Assembly (NCBI GenBank): GCA_016742295.1
Contig: JACVCA010000079.1
Span: 1 to 6,398, forward strand
DNA length: 6,398 bases
DNA from: Alphaproteobacteria bacterium
Lineage (GTDB): Bacteria; Pseudomonadota; Alphaproteobacteria; JAGOMX01
Direction: 5' to 3'
Positions 1 through 5,610 of the stretch are shown here, piece after piece; the first letter of the stretch is position 1; every line of letters begins with the position of its first letter. The position numbers and the translations under genes were made by a program. The notes under the pieces were generated by a model. The model made no database searches. It saw only the letters and a list, made by a program, of their open reading frames with translations, and was not told the origin of the DNA.

Positions 1-1060
1 CCTGTACACCGTTCATTTGTAAACGTTGTTTAAGTTCAGAAATACTCAATTCATTGCCTGGAATCTGTCGAGATGAGAAAATAACTGTATCCCCTTCGTC
101 AAATCGAACCCGCGGGTGACTTCCTTCTGCAATACGTGATAAAGCCGCACGTTGCTCCCCTTGACTGCCAGTACAAAGCATTAAAACTTTATCGCGCGGC
201 ATGCTCATGGCTTCGTTTTCTGATAAAAAGCGGGGAATATTTTTGAGATATCCAACCTCACGGGCTGCCTCATACATACGGATCAAAGATCTACCGACAA
301 GGGCTGCTTGACGACCATGGGCCTGAGCTGCAAGGGCGCAAGTCTCTAAGCGGGCCACATTACTAGCAAATAAGCCAATTGCGACCCGTTTTTTTTGTCG
401 TCCAACCAGCTCAATCAAACTTTTTCTTACCTTGGCTTCTGATTCCGTATGACCTTCAACAAAAACATTGGTTGAATCACACATCAGCGCTAAAACACCC
501 TCATCACCAATTTCTTTTAGGCGCTTTTTATCTGTATGTGTACCTACCAATGGATCAGTGTCAAGTTTCCAATCTCCTGTATGAACGACAACACCAACAG
601 GTGTACGAATGACCAGGGCATTTGGTTCAGGAATAGAATGGGTTAAGGTTACAAACTCTACCTCAAATGCACCAAGCTGAACTTTGCCACTCAGAGGAAC
701 TTCAATCAATTTTACCCCATCAACAAGACCTGCTTCTTTTAATTTTCCTCGTACCAATGCTGCTGTAAAGGGAGTTGCATAAATCGGGCATTTAAAACGC
801 TTCCAGAGATAAGGGATGGCACCAATATGATCTTCATGCCCATGGGTTAAGACCAGCCCTTCGAGGTTATTGGTGTGACCTTCAATGTATTGTGTATCAG
901 GCATAATAATTTCGATACCTAAGTCATTACTAAAGGTAATACCTAAATCAACCATCAACCAACGGTTTTGATAGCGGTAAAGATTTAAGTTCATGCCTAT
1001 TTCCCCTGCCCCTCCTAAAGGCAGAAAATATAATTCTTCAGATTGATTTGATGTTTTCAT
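1..1060 (-). CDS. rnj: Ribonuclease J, N-terminal 353 codons (3' end outside window)
   Basis: RNase J is a cytoplasmic metallo-beta-lactamase-fold nuclease with 5'-to-3' exonuclease and endonuclease activity in mRNA decay and rRNA maturation. I translated the minus strand from ATG 1060; it stays open to the window edge. Seen: an N-terminal LPLGGAGEIGMN block (residues 13-24), the zinc-binding HxHxDH motif as HGHEDH (73-78), further expected ligands H141 (THSIPE) and D163 (TGDWK), the DSTN block (195-198) and the beta-CASP region with SSRQIPGNE (329-337). The family usually has about 550 residues, so roughly 200 residues are missing only because the window ends. It is the third gene of the birA–coaX–rnj operon and begins 9 nt after the coaX stop. 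No strong Shine-Dalgarno is visible (GAG about 12 nt upstream, inside the coaX end), so translation may depend on coupling. The next in-frame ATG (residue 23) would cut a conserved block, so ATG 1060 is preferred. All visible catalytic residues are intact. Confidence 0.95.
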   Translation of the reverse strand, partial: MKTSNQSEELYFLPLGGAGEIGMNLNLYRYQNRWLMVDLGITFSNDLGIEIIMPDTQYIEGHTNNLEGLVLTHGHEDHIGAIPYLWKRFKCPIYATPFTAALVRGKLKEAGLVDGVKLIEVPLSGKVQLGAFEVEFVTLTHSIPEPNALVIRTPVGVVVHTGDWKLDTDPLVGTHTDKKRLKEIGDEGVLALMCDSTNVFVEGHTESEAKVRKSLIELVGRQKKRVAIGLFASNVARLETCALAAQAHGRQAALVGRSLIRMYEAAREVGYLKNIPRFLSENEAMSMPRDKVLMLCTGSQGEQRAALSRIAEGSHPRVRFDEGDTVIFSSRQIPGNELSISELKQRLQMNGVQ

Positions 1061-1069
1061 AGTTAAATA

Positions 1070-1891
1070 TTACTCAATAAATTGATTGTTTATAAAATTT
1101 TTCCTTAATGAAATGTTTTGACGATAGATCTTTTCAAGCCCTTTTAAAGTTAAATCAGGGTCGATGAAATCGAAGCTTTTAGTATCTTCGGCAATCAGAT
1201 TAGCAAGCCCTCCGCTCGCAATCACCGGCAAATAAGTGTTTGAGTCAGTTTCAGCGTATTCAGCCCTAGCTCTTGCAATTAAACCCTCAATGAGCCCAAT
1301 ATAACCCCAAAAAATGCCTGATTGCATACAAGCAACAGTTGAAGTTGCCATGACTTTTTTAGGACGTTTTAAAGGAATTTTGGGAAGTTGGGCTGCGGTT
1401 TGGCTTAAAGCCTCAAGCGCTACTTTTAAGCCCGGAGCAATGGCAACTCCTATAAAATTACCCTTTTTATTGATAAGGCTTAAAGTAGTAGCGGTGCCCA
1501 TATTGAGTATAAGGAATGGAGGAGGAGTTAATATTTGTCCCGCGACTGCGTCTACAATCAAATCAGCGCCTACCTCTTCGGGATAATCCGTTTGTATAAG
1601 TAAGCCTAAAGAAACCTCAGGAGCCCCTACGACCAAAACTTCAGTATTAAAATATTTAAGACAAAGATTTTTTATAGTTTCGAGAACTTTCGGAACCACA
1701 CAACACATAATTGCCCCGGTTACTTCATGCGGGTTCAGATTATATATATTCATAAGGTCGTAAAGCCATACTCCCCATTCCTCATCACTCTGCTCAATGC
1801 GTGTGTCAGCATTCCACTGTGCGAATAATTTCTGGTTTCTAAAGATTGCAAAATTGATTTGGCTATTTCCAACATCAATGGCAAGTAACAT
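1070..1891 (-). CDS. coaX: Type III pantothenate kinase CoaX, with altered active-site residues
   Basis: CoaX phosphorylates pantothenate with ATP, the committed step of CoA synthesis; it is a cytosolic ASKHA-fold dimer needing a monovalent cation. The 273 residues match the usual length. Seen: N-terminal AIDVGNS with D6, GAD (108-110, D110), GTATT (132-136), IAPG (151-154), TVACMQSGIFWGYIGLIEG (185-203, typical of alphaproteobacterial members) and SGGLA (226-230). Odd: the Asp normally preceding GTATT is Asn (N130, codon AAT); the Arg of GADR is L111; the Asn a few residues on is D114; the Asp after GTATT is S138; and the GG before the IxPG loop is GV (148-149). From the family (Thermotoga maritima numbering as I remember it), N130 aligns with catalytic D125, while D6 and D110 match D6 and D105. 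ATG 1891 has AAGGA (1899-1903) 7 nt upstream, inside the end of birA, which stops 2 nt before. Identity is secure; activity is uncertain. Confidence 0.93.
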   Translation of the reverse strand: MLLAIDVGNSQINFAIFRNQKLFAQWNADTRIEQSDEEWGVWLYDLMNIYNLNPHEVTGAIMCCVVPKVLETIKNLCLKYFNTEVLVVGAPEVSLGLLIQTDYPEEVGADLIVDAVAGQILTPPPFLILNMGTATTLSLINKKGNFIGVAIAPGLKVALEALSQTAAQLPKIPLKRPKKVMATSTVACMQSGIFWGYIGLIEGLIARARAEYAETDSNTYLPVIASGGLANLIAEDTKSFDFIDPDLTLKGLEKIYRQNISLRKNFINNQFIE

Positions 1892-1893
1892 TA

Positions 1894-2634
1894 TTATATC
1901 CTTAAGATGTCAATGTCGGCTGTATGTATACGAATACGTTTAAGTTCAGTTGTTTCTAACACAAAAGCTCCATCAAAATCCAGTTCACAAAATTTTCCTT
2001 CTACTTGGTTAACTTGATCAGGGAATTTTACGTGAACCTTTTGACCGAGGCCTGCAGCCCATTTCATCCATTCAGTTTGAATGACCTTAAAACTACTTTT
2101 AAACCAAAGGTCGCGCCAGTGAGCAAAGGAGTGATAAAACATCTCTGCTATGGTCTGGGGTTTAAATCCTCTAGCCCCTAAAGAATTTAAGCAGGTGGCC
2201 TTAAGAAGCCCACTCTCTGCAGGGCAGCTTTCTATATTTACGCCAATACCAATTATAAGCCAACAACTCTTATCTGAGCTTCTTTCATGTTTTTCAATAA
2301 GAATGCCAGCAATTTTAGATCCATTTACTAAGATATCATTAGGCCACTTACATAAAACTTCAGATTCTGCGCCTAAAATCTCTGCAATGACTTCTCTTAA
2401 AGCCACTGCAGCAATAAATGAAAACTCTCCAAGATGGCAGATGTTTTCCTGAAAGGGTATTACTAATGATAAATGTAAATTTCCGGGCGAAGAAACCCAT
2501 GGGCGTCCTCGTCTTCCGGCACCTTGCAGCTGTTGGTATGCTAAAATTCCCATATCACCTTCAAGCAGAGTTTCTGCTTCTATAAGGCGCACAGCTTCAT
2601 TCATAGTGCTATCAACTTGATCAAAGAGCTTCAA
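1894..2634 (-). CDS. birA: Biotin–[acetyl-CoA-carboxylase] ligase (monofunctional BirA, TTG start)
   Basis: This enzyme makes biotinyl-5'-AMP from biotin and ATP and transfers biotin to the lysine of biotin carboxyl carrier proteins. The 246 residues lack the N-terminal helix-turn-helix of E. coli BirA, so it is a class I, non-repressor ligase. Seen: VDSTMNEA (7-14; family DSTN, here Met for Asn), the adenylate-binding loop GAGRRGRPW (38-46), KWPNDI (96-101), SKIAGILIE (106-114, K107 matching the catalytic lysine region), GIGVN (129-133) and an SH3-like C-terminal domain (about 196-246). In the loop the usual GRGRRG reads GAGRRG; R41, aligned with E. coli R118, is kept. Start: in frame, TTG 2634 lies just 24 nt inside an upstream stop (2659-2661), with no ATG or GTG between, and the first ATG (residue 11) would delete the DST motif. 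No clear Shine-Dalgarno precedes the TTG. It is the first gene of the birA–coaX–rnj operon; in many Alphaproteobacteria nuoN lies upstream, but not here. Confidence 0.93.
   Translation of the reverse strand: MKLFDQVDSTMNEAVRLIEAETLLEGDMGILAYQQLQGAGRRGRPWVSSPGNLHLSLVIPFQENICHLGEFSFIAAVALREVIAEILGAESEVLCKWPNDILVNGSKIAGILIEKHERSSDKSCWLIIGIGVNIESCPAESGLLKATCLNSLGARGFKPQTIAEMFYHSFAHWRDLWFKSSFKVIQTEWMKWAAGLGQKVHVKFPDQVNQVEGKFCELDFDGAFVLETTELKRIRIHTADIDILRI
1899..1903 (-). promoter_or_regulatory. Ribosome binding site of coaX inside the birA 3' end
   Basis: On the minus strand AAGGA lies 7 nt before the coaX ATG and is formed by the last sense codons of birA (TTA AGG ATA then TAA). This placement suggests coaX translation is coupled to birA. 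Confidence 0.6.
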
Positions 2635-2684
2635 TCGTAAAGAAGTAATAGCGTAAACCTATGATTAAAATTAAGCCTTCTCTT

Positions 2685-2713
2685 GTTTAATCTATGAAAG
2701 ACTTAAGAGTCAA
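2685..2713 (-). promoter_or_regulatory. Candidate sigma-70-type promoter of birA–coaX–rnj
   Basis: On the minus strand TTGACT (2713-2708) is followed after 17 nt by TTAAAC (2690-2685), or after 16 nt by ATTAAA. Transcription would start about 45 nt upstream of the birA TTG. The -35 matches consensus at 5 of 6 bases, but the -10 is weak. This is inferred from position and sequence only. Confidence 0.35.
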
Positions 2714-2803
2714 GCGTGTCTTTATAGTATTTCCCTAGGTGGATAGCCTTTATTGTTAAAATCGTTCCTGCCTTAACTTTAATATGATAAAGGAGTCATA
2801 AAA

Positions 2804-2920
2804 TTGTTTAATTACAAATGCATAAACGCAAAAACGGGTGTCAAAAAAGTTTTTGTACCAGAGAGCAATAAACATACTTTAGGGGAAAATAGGCGTTCTG
2901 AAGTTGCCTTAAGGGGTTGA
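2804..2920 (+). CDS. Doubtful 38-codon ORF with good ribosome binding site
   Basis: TTG 2804 is preceded by AAAGGAG (2789-2795) with an 8-nt spacer and opens 38 codons ending in TGA 2918. The product is basic and polar (begins MFNYKCINAK; contains KKVFVPESNKHTLGENRRSEV), with no hydrophobic segment and no motif I recognise. In AT-rich DNA an open stretch this long is mildly unlikely by chance. The main support is the ribosome binding site spacing. It could be a small protein, a leader peptide, a remnant of a decayed gene, or chance. No function is proposed. Confidence 0.2.
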   Translation: MFNYKCINAKTGVKKVFVPESNKHTLGENRRSEVALRG

Positions 2921-3095
2921 AACTTTTGAAATTTTATGATAAGGTCTTACAAATTAGAAAGAACTAGACTAAATATCATTTTTTCATTTATAGTTATTGA
3001 GGTAATTATTAAAAGATAGGTTTTAATTAGTTAATCAATCCTAAGTTAAAATACTCCGTTAATAATGTTCCAGTTTAATAATTTGAATAAAATAC

Positions 3096-3149
3096 TTGAC
3101 AAATGTATAGGTATATCTTAACCAAATATCCATACTTGTTGGATATAAT
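3096..3149 (+). promoter_or_regulatory. Candidate promoter elements of hfq–hflX
   Basis: A perfect -10 hexamer TATAAT lies at 3144-3149, which would start transcription near 3156 and leave a leader of about 53 nt before hfq. Its -35 position (about 3121-3126, ACCAAA) is poor. A perfect -35 hexamer TTGACA lies at 3096-3101, but 17 nt downstream the sequence is TAACCA, a weak -10. These may be two weak or factor-assisted promoters. I saw no convincing heat-shock (RpoH) pattern. Confidence 0.4.
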
Positions 3150-3196
3150 GGTAGTAAAGGTACATAAAGTATCTTATAAATTAACAATAGGAGTAA

Positions 3197-3201
3197 TGGA
3201 G
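3197..3201 (+). promoter_or_regulatory. Ribosome binding site of hfq
   Basis: TGGAG ends 7 nt before ATG 3209. A second, stronger-looking AGGAG (3189-3193) lies 15 nt upstream, too far for usual use from the same start. An out-of-frame ATG at 3196 opens only 8 codons that overlap the hfq start and end at a TAA inside hfq codons 4-6. Confidence 0.5.
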
Positions 3202-3208
3202 ATTTCAA

Positions 3209-3463
3209 ATGGCATCCGATAATAATAGCAACCTTCAAGATGTCTTTTTGAATCACATCCGAAAGAATAAGACACCTGTAACATTATTTCTTGTAAATGG
3301 TGTTAAACTTCAAGGAATTGTGAGCTGGTTTGATAATTTTTCAGTGCTTTTACGACGCGAGGCCCATACTCAACTTGTATATAAGCATGCTTTATCGACT
3401 ATAATGCCGTTGAATCCTATTAAACTTCACGGCGAAGAGACAGATATATCTGAAGGAGAGTAG
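3209..3463 (+). CDS. hfq: RNA chaperone Hfq
   Basis: Hfq forms a hexameric Sm-like ring that pairs small RNAs with mRNAs and affects their stability and translation. The 84 residues suit alphaproteobacterial Hfq, which has a short C-terminal tail. Seen: LQDVFLN (9-15; Q10 and D11 match E. coli Q8 and D9), the Sm1 strand region LVNGVKLQGIVSWFDNFSVLLR (28-49; F44 of the proximal U-binding pocket) and the Sm2 motif YKHALSTIMP (58-67, with the Y-K-H triad at 58-60). The lateral rim patch is reduced, R18-K19-N20-K21 instead of RRER, and distal-face Y25 is F27. The tail after about residue 68 is short and acidic (GEETDISEGE). ATG 3209 is chosen for its TGGAG and the match to the family N terminus. 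hflX follows directly, as in many proteobacteria; the usual alphaproteobacterial upstream neighbour ntrX is absent. Confidence 0.97.
   Translation: MASDNNSNLQDVFLNHIRKNKTPVTLFLVNGVKLQGIVSWFDNFSVLLRREAHTQLVYKHALSTIMPLNPIKLHGEETDISEGE
3453..3458 (+). promoter_or_regulatory. Ribosome binding site that decides the TTG start of hflX
   Basis: AAGGAG, formed by the last codons of hfq (Glu-Gly-Glu), lies 5 nt before TTG 3464. The first nearby ATG (3471) is out of frame with HflX. The strong site therefore supports initiation at TTG directly after the hfq TAG stop. Confidence 0.75.
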
Positions 3464-4777
3464 TTGTTACATGAAGTTGATAATCCGGAGTTCTTGTCAG
3501 CGCCCGGCCCGGTAACCTTAGTTCTTCTGCCAGACTTTAAGACTAATAAAAAACAATCTCTTTCTAAATATGATCCACATTCCCGTCTCAAAGAAGCTGT
3601 AGGGCTTGCCCAGGCTATTCGCCTTAATGTTCGTCAAGCTGAAATTATTTCATTAAGGTGTATTCAACCCTCAACTCTTTTTGGTAAAGGTATTATGGCT
3701 CGTTTGAAGGGCTTTATCGAGGGGGAAGAAATTACATTGGTGGTGATTGATGCCTCATTAGGACCTGTACAACAACGTAATCTTGAAAAAGCCCTTGGCT
3801 GCAAAGTAATTGATCGAACAGGGCTTATTCTTGAAATATTTGGGGAACGCGCTCGTACGTTTGAAGGGCGCTTGCAGGTTGAGCTTGCAGCCCTCACCTA
3901 TCAACGCAGCCGTTTGGTGCGCTCATGGACACACTTAGAAAGGCAACGCGGCGGTCTCGGGTTTATAGGGGGGCCGGGAGAAACACAACTCGAAGTTGAT
4001 CGTAGACTTATAGATAGCCGTATCACACGTTTGCGTCAAGATCTCGCGTCCGTTAAGCGCACCAGGGAAATGCAACGAAAAGCCCGTAAGAAAGTGCCTT
4101 ACCCTGTTGTAGCACTAGTTGGCTATACCAATGCTGGAAAATCAACCCTTTTTAATAAACTCACGAACGCTAATGTTATTGCAAAGGATATATTATTTGC
4201 AACGTTAGATCCAACAATGAGAGCGCTTAAGCTAGCCTCGGGTCGTACAATAATTTTATCTGATACCGTTGGATTCATTTCTGACCTACCTACTCAGCTT
4301 GTTGCTGCGTTCAGAGCAACCCTCGAAGAAGTCTTGGAGGCTGATTTACTCATTCATGTGCGTGATATTTCTCATGCTGATTCGCAAAATCAAAGGCGCG
4401 ATGTCTTGCAAGTTCTAAAAGAATTAGGGCTTGAGGAAGATGTAAAAAGCCGCATGATTGAAGCTTTGAATAAAATTGATACTTTGACTATAGATCAGAA
4501 AACTCTTTTACCCCAAAATGAAAATGTACTTCCTATTTCTGCTCTCCAAGGTGAGGGGCTTATAAAACTTTTAGAAATGATCGATAAAAGATTGGGCAAG
4601 CACGAAAGTATTGCCAAGTTTAAACTCGATATTTTTGATGGGGCTGCAGTGGCATGGCTTTATGCGCATGGTGAAGTTCTGGAGCATCACAATACAAAAC
4701 TTAAAACTAACCTCAAAGTTCGGTTGAGTCCTGCAGATATCCAACGTTTTGAAAAACAATTTTTGAGTATTTCATAA
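3464..4777 (+). CDS. hflX: Ribosome-associated GTPase HflX (TTG start)
   Basis: HflX is a GTPase of the Obg–HflX group that binds the 50S subunit and splits stalled or stress-arrested 70S ribosomes. The 437 residues match the usual length. Domain order: N-terminal HflX domain (about 17-205) with the GPGETQLE signature (170-177) and a basic helical segment (180-210), then the G domain with G1 GYTNAGKST (220-228), G2 FATLDPT (245-251), G3 DTVGFI (267-272), G4 NKID (336-339) and G5 SAL (359-361), then a C-terminal domain (about 384-437). All nucleotide-binding motifs are intact. The start is TTG at the base after the hfq stop, set by AAGGAG 5 nt upstream, so it is probably translated by coupling with hfq and transcribed from the hfq promoter. 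No intrinsic terminator with a T tract is evident after the stop. The gene often found next in Alphaproteobacteria, mazG, is not present here. Confidence 0.97.
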   Translation: MLHEVDNPEFLSAPGPVTLVLLPDFKTNKKQSLSKYDPHSRLKEAVGLAQAIRLNVRQAEIISLRCIQPSTLFGKGIMARLKGFIEGEEITLVVIDASLGPVQQRNLEKALGCKVIDRTGLILEIFGERARTFEGRLQVELAALTYQRSRLVRSWTHLERQRGGLGFIGGPGETQLEVDRRLIDSRITRLRQDLASVKRTREMQRKARKKVPYPVVALVGYTNAGKSTLFNKLTNANVIAKDILFATLDPTMRALKLASGRTIILSDTVGFISDLPTQLVAAFRATLEEVLEADLLIHVRDISHADSQNQRRDVLQVLKELGLEEDVKSRMIEALNKIDTLTIDQKTLLPQNENVLPISALQGEGLIKLLEMIDKRLGKHESIAKFKLDIFDGAAVAWLYAHGEVLEHHNTKLKTNLKVRLSPADIQRFEKQFLSIS

Positions 4778-4780
4778 CCT

Positions 4781-4808
4781 TTGGCCTTTTTAGATCTGTA
4801 TTATACTG
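4781..4808 (+). promoter_or_regulatory. Weak promoter-like pair after hflX
   Basis: TTGGCC (4781-4786) and TATACT (4803-4808) are separated by 16 nt, starting 3 nt after the hflX stop. If used, transcription would begin near 4815 and run through the structured non-coding region. The similarity to sigma-70 sites is moderate and could be chance in AT-rich DNA. Confidence 0.2.
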
Positions 4809-4847
4809 TAGATTGTCAAGAAAATGCAGGGATAGCTAAAACATAGA

Positions 4848-4944
4848 CTCCCCTTTTTGTCGTCCTCGGGCTAGAGGAGTTTGTGACAAGGAGAAGATAT
4901 AGATTACCAAGGAAAGAAGGCGATCTTCAGAACTCTTTTTGTCA
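4848..4944. repeat. Imperfect palindromic block with a 9-nt direct repeat
   Basis: A hairpin TCCTC–GGGCTA–GAGGA (4863-4878) is flanked by TTGTC (4857-4861) pairing with GACAA (4885-4889), and by CTCC (4848-4851) facing GGAG (4890-4893). Further out, TGACAA (4884-4889) pairs with TTGTCA (4939-4944), and GAAGAT (4893-4898) with ATCTTC (4923-4928). The 9-mer CTTTTTGTC occurs at 4853-4861 and again at 4935-4943. The arrangement resembles eroded copies of a dispersed palindromic (REP-like) repeat, but copy number elsewhere cannot be seen from this window. Confidence 0.4.
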
Positions 4945-4972
4945 TGCTAAGGTTAGAAAGAGCTTATTTTTC

Positions 4973-5004
4973 AGAGGAAAAACTTTTCTTGAAGCGAGTC
5001 CTCT
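4973..5004. repeat. Inverted repeat AGAGGA/TCCTCT
   Basis: AGAGGA (4973-4978) and TCCTCT (4999-5004) can form a 6-bp stem with a 20-nt loop. No T tract follows, so it is not a typical terminator. It may be chance or a further fragment of the palindromic sequence upstream. Confidence 0.3.
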
Positions 5005-5077
5005 TACACCAATTTTATCGTAGGTACGCTTAACTCGCATATTTAAGAATATCAGATTCACGAACCAAGAGTTGATG

Positions 5078-5098
5078 TTATTTTTCTATGGAAAATAA
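5078..5098. repeat. AT-rich hairpin with 9-bp stem
   Basis: TTATTTTTC (5078-5086) and GGAAAATAA (5090-5098) pair over 9 positions, with one G·U wobble on the plus strand, around a TAT loop. It is AT-rich with no trailing T tract. It could be a protein-binding palindrome or a weak transcript-end structure; no function is assigned. Confidence 0.3.
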
Positions 5099-5208
5099 AC
5101 TGTTCTAATCTGAAAATGATAGCCCCTAAGCAGTCAGGATATATTAATAGGTCTAACAAAACCCATTACGCACTATATTCCCTCCAAGTCATTTAAATGG
5201 TATGATTA

Positions 5209-5457
5209 ATGATAAATAATAATTTTTACAACAAGTATCCCATAATAATGACCAAAAAACCCTCTTCACCACGCAGATTTAAGAACATTATCTTACTTGT
5301 AACATTACTGCTGATTGTCCTTAGTTTATGGTTACATCACGAAACAGTTCTGAAAGGAATTTATCCAGATTACGGTATTGAGCCTTTCGAAATTAGTGAA
5401 GAAGGTAAAGTTTGCAAGCCAAATAGTTTAGTAGTAGCTCCAATTAAGAAAGAATAA
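5209..5457 (+). CDS. Small single-span membrane protein, function unknown
   Basis: I do not recognise this 82-residue product. Seen: an Asn-rich start, then a basic stretch TKKPSSPRRFK (15-25), one strongly hydrophobic segment (about 26-43) and a polar tail of about 39 residues with a single Cys (69). The charge pattern predicts the N terminus in the cytoplasm and the tail in the periplasm. The segment lacks a lipobox and an obvious signal-peptidase site, so an anchored protein is more likely than a secreted one. Two starts are possible: ATG 5209 and ATG 5248 (giving MTKKPSS…, 69 residues), which places the charged residues directly at the N terminus. Neither has a good Shine-Dalgarno. A weak TATATT (5174-5179) lies upstream. 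The membrane-protein pattern favours a real gene, but the poor initiation signals and non-coding surroundings keep confidence moderate. Confidence 0.5.
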   Translation: MINNNFYNKYPIIMTKKPSSPRRFKNIILLVTLLLIVLSLWLHHETVLKGIYPDYGIEPFEISEEGKVCKPNSLVVAPIKKE

Positions 5458-5482
5458 TTATAAAATTGTGAAGGACTATCAA

Positions 5483-5496
5483 TTTCTTTAAAGAAA
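5483..5496. repeat. 14-nt perfect palindrome
   Basis: TTTCTTTAAAGAAA is its own reverse complement and lies in the spacer between the small membrane protein and the transporter. It could be an operator-like site for a dimeric regulator, or chance in AT-rich DNA. It lacks a loop and T tract, so it is not a terminator. Confidence 0.25.
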
Positions 5497-5610
5497 AGGC
5501 TTCCCCTCTCTTCTCTTAAGCTGTGATTATGAAAATTGCTCTGAAGGATGGCAGGTTTTAGTGATTGCATATAAAATTTAGTAGATTTCTTAGTCAATAA
5601 TCACTATTTA

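Larger units (their letters stand above)
2635..3208. other. 574-nt divergent intergenic region between birA and hfq
   Basis: This AT-rich stretch separates the minus-strand birA operon from plus-strand hfq. It holds candidate promoters for both directions and one doubtful short ORF (2804-2920). No tRNA, rRNA, known riboswitch or terminator hairpin with a T tract was recognised. I saw no convincing remnant of nuoN or ntrX, the genes often found upstream of birA and hfq respectively in Alphaproteobacteria, although degraded remnants would need a profile search. The section 2930-3090 is almost all A/T with no structure I can name. Confidence 0.6.
4778..5208. other. 431-nt intergenic region with inverted repeats
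   Basis: No ORF of convincing length is seen on either strand. The longest I noticed is a 32-codon minus-strand frame (about 5039-4941) with no ribosome binding site. The region contains a short hairpin with a longer imperfect stem around 4848-4893, a second inverted-repeat pair 4884-4944, and AT-rich hairpins at 4973-5004 and 5078-5098. None has the T tract of an intrinsic terminator. No tRNA, tmRNA, SRP RNA or 6S RNA core was recognised. It may be decayed repeat sequence or hold an unannotated RNA. Confidence 0.5.

Noticed and set aside
379..612. 77-codon plus-strand frame
   Set aside because: It lies antisense within the well-conserved RNase J coding sequence and has no recognisable protein features.
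1314..1586. 90-codon plus-strand frame
   Set aside because: It is antisense to coaX, whose family motifs are clear across the same bases.
2150..2452. 100-codon plus-strand frame
   Set aside because: It is antisense to birA, where the KWPND and SKIAGIL motifs are encoded on the other strand.
3196..3222. Eight-codon upstream ORF overlapping the hfq start
   Set aside because: The AGGAG site is only 2 nt from its ATG, too close for initiation, and the TGGAG overlapping it fits hfq ATG 3209 well.
3664..3897. 77-codon minus-strand frame
   Set aside because: It is a shadow of the HflX N-terminal domain, with an Arg/Ser/Pro-rich composition typical of antisense frames.
4571..4759. 62-codon minus-strand frame
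   Set aside because: It is antisense to the HflX C-terminal region and has no motif or ribosome binding site.
4863..4878. Hairpin as an intrinsic terminator for hflX
   Set aside because: The stem is short and followed by purine-rich sequence instead of a T tract.
4941..5039. 32-codon minus-strand ATG frame in the spacer, overlapping by ATGA with a 13-codon frame
   Set aside because: There is no ribosome binding site, the length is within chance expectation, and it overlaps the palindromic sequence.
5370..5597. 75-codon minus-strand frame (TTG start) overlapping the small membrane protein
   Set aside because: It has no Shine-Dalgarno, a weak start codon and no domain or membrane pattern; the plus-strand frame has a coherent basic-then-hydrophobic layout. 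It cannot be fully excluded.
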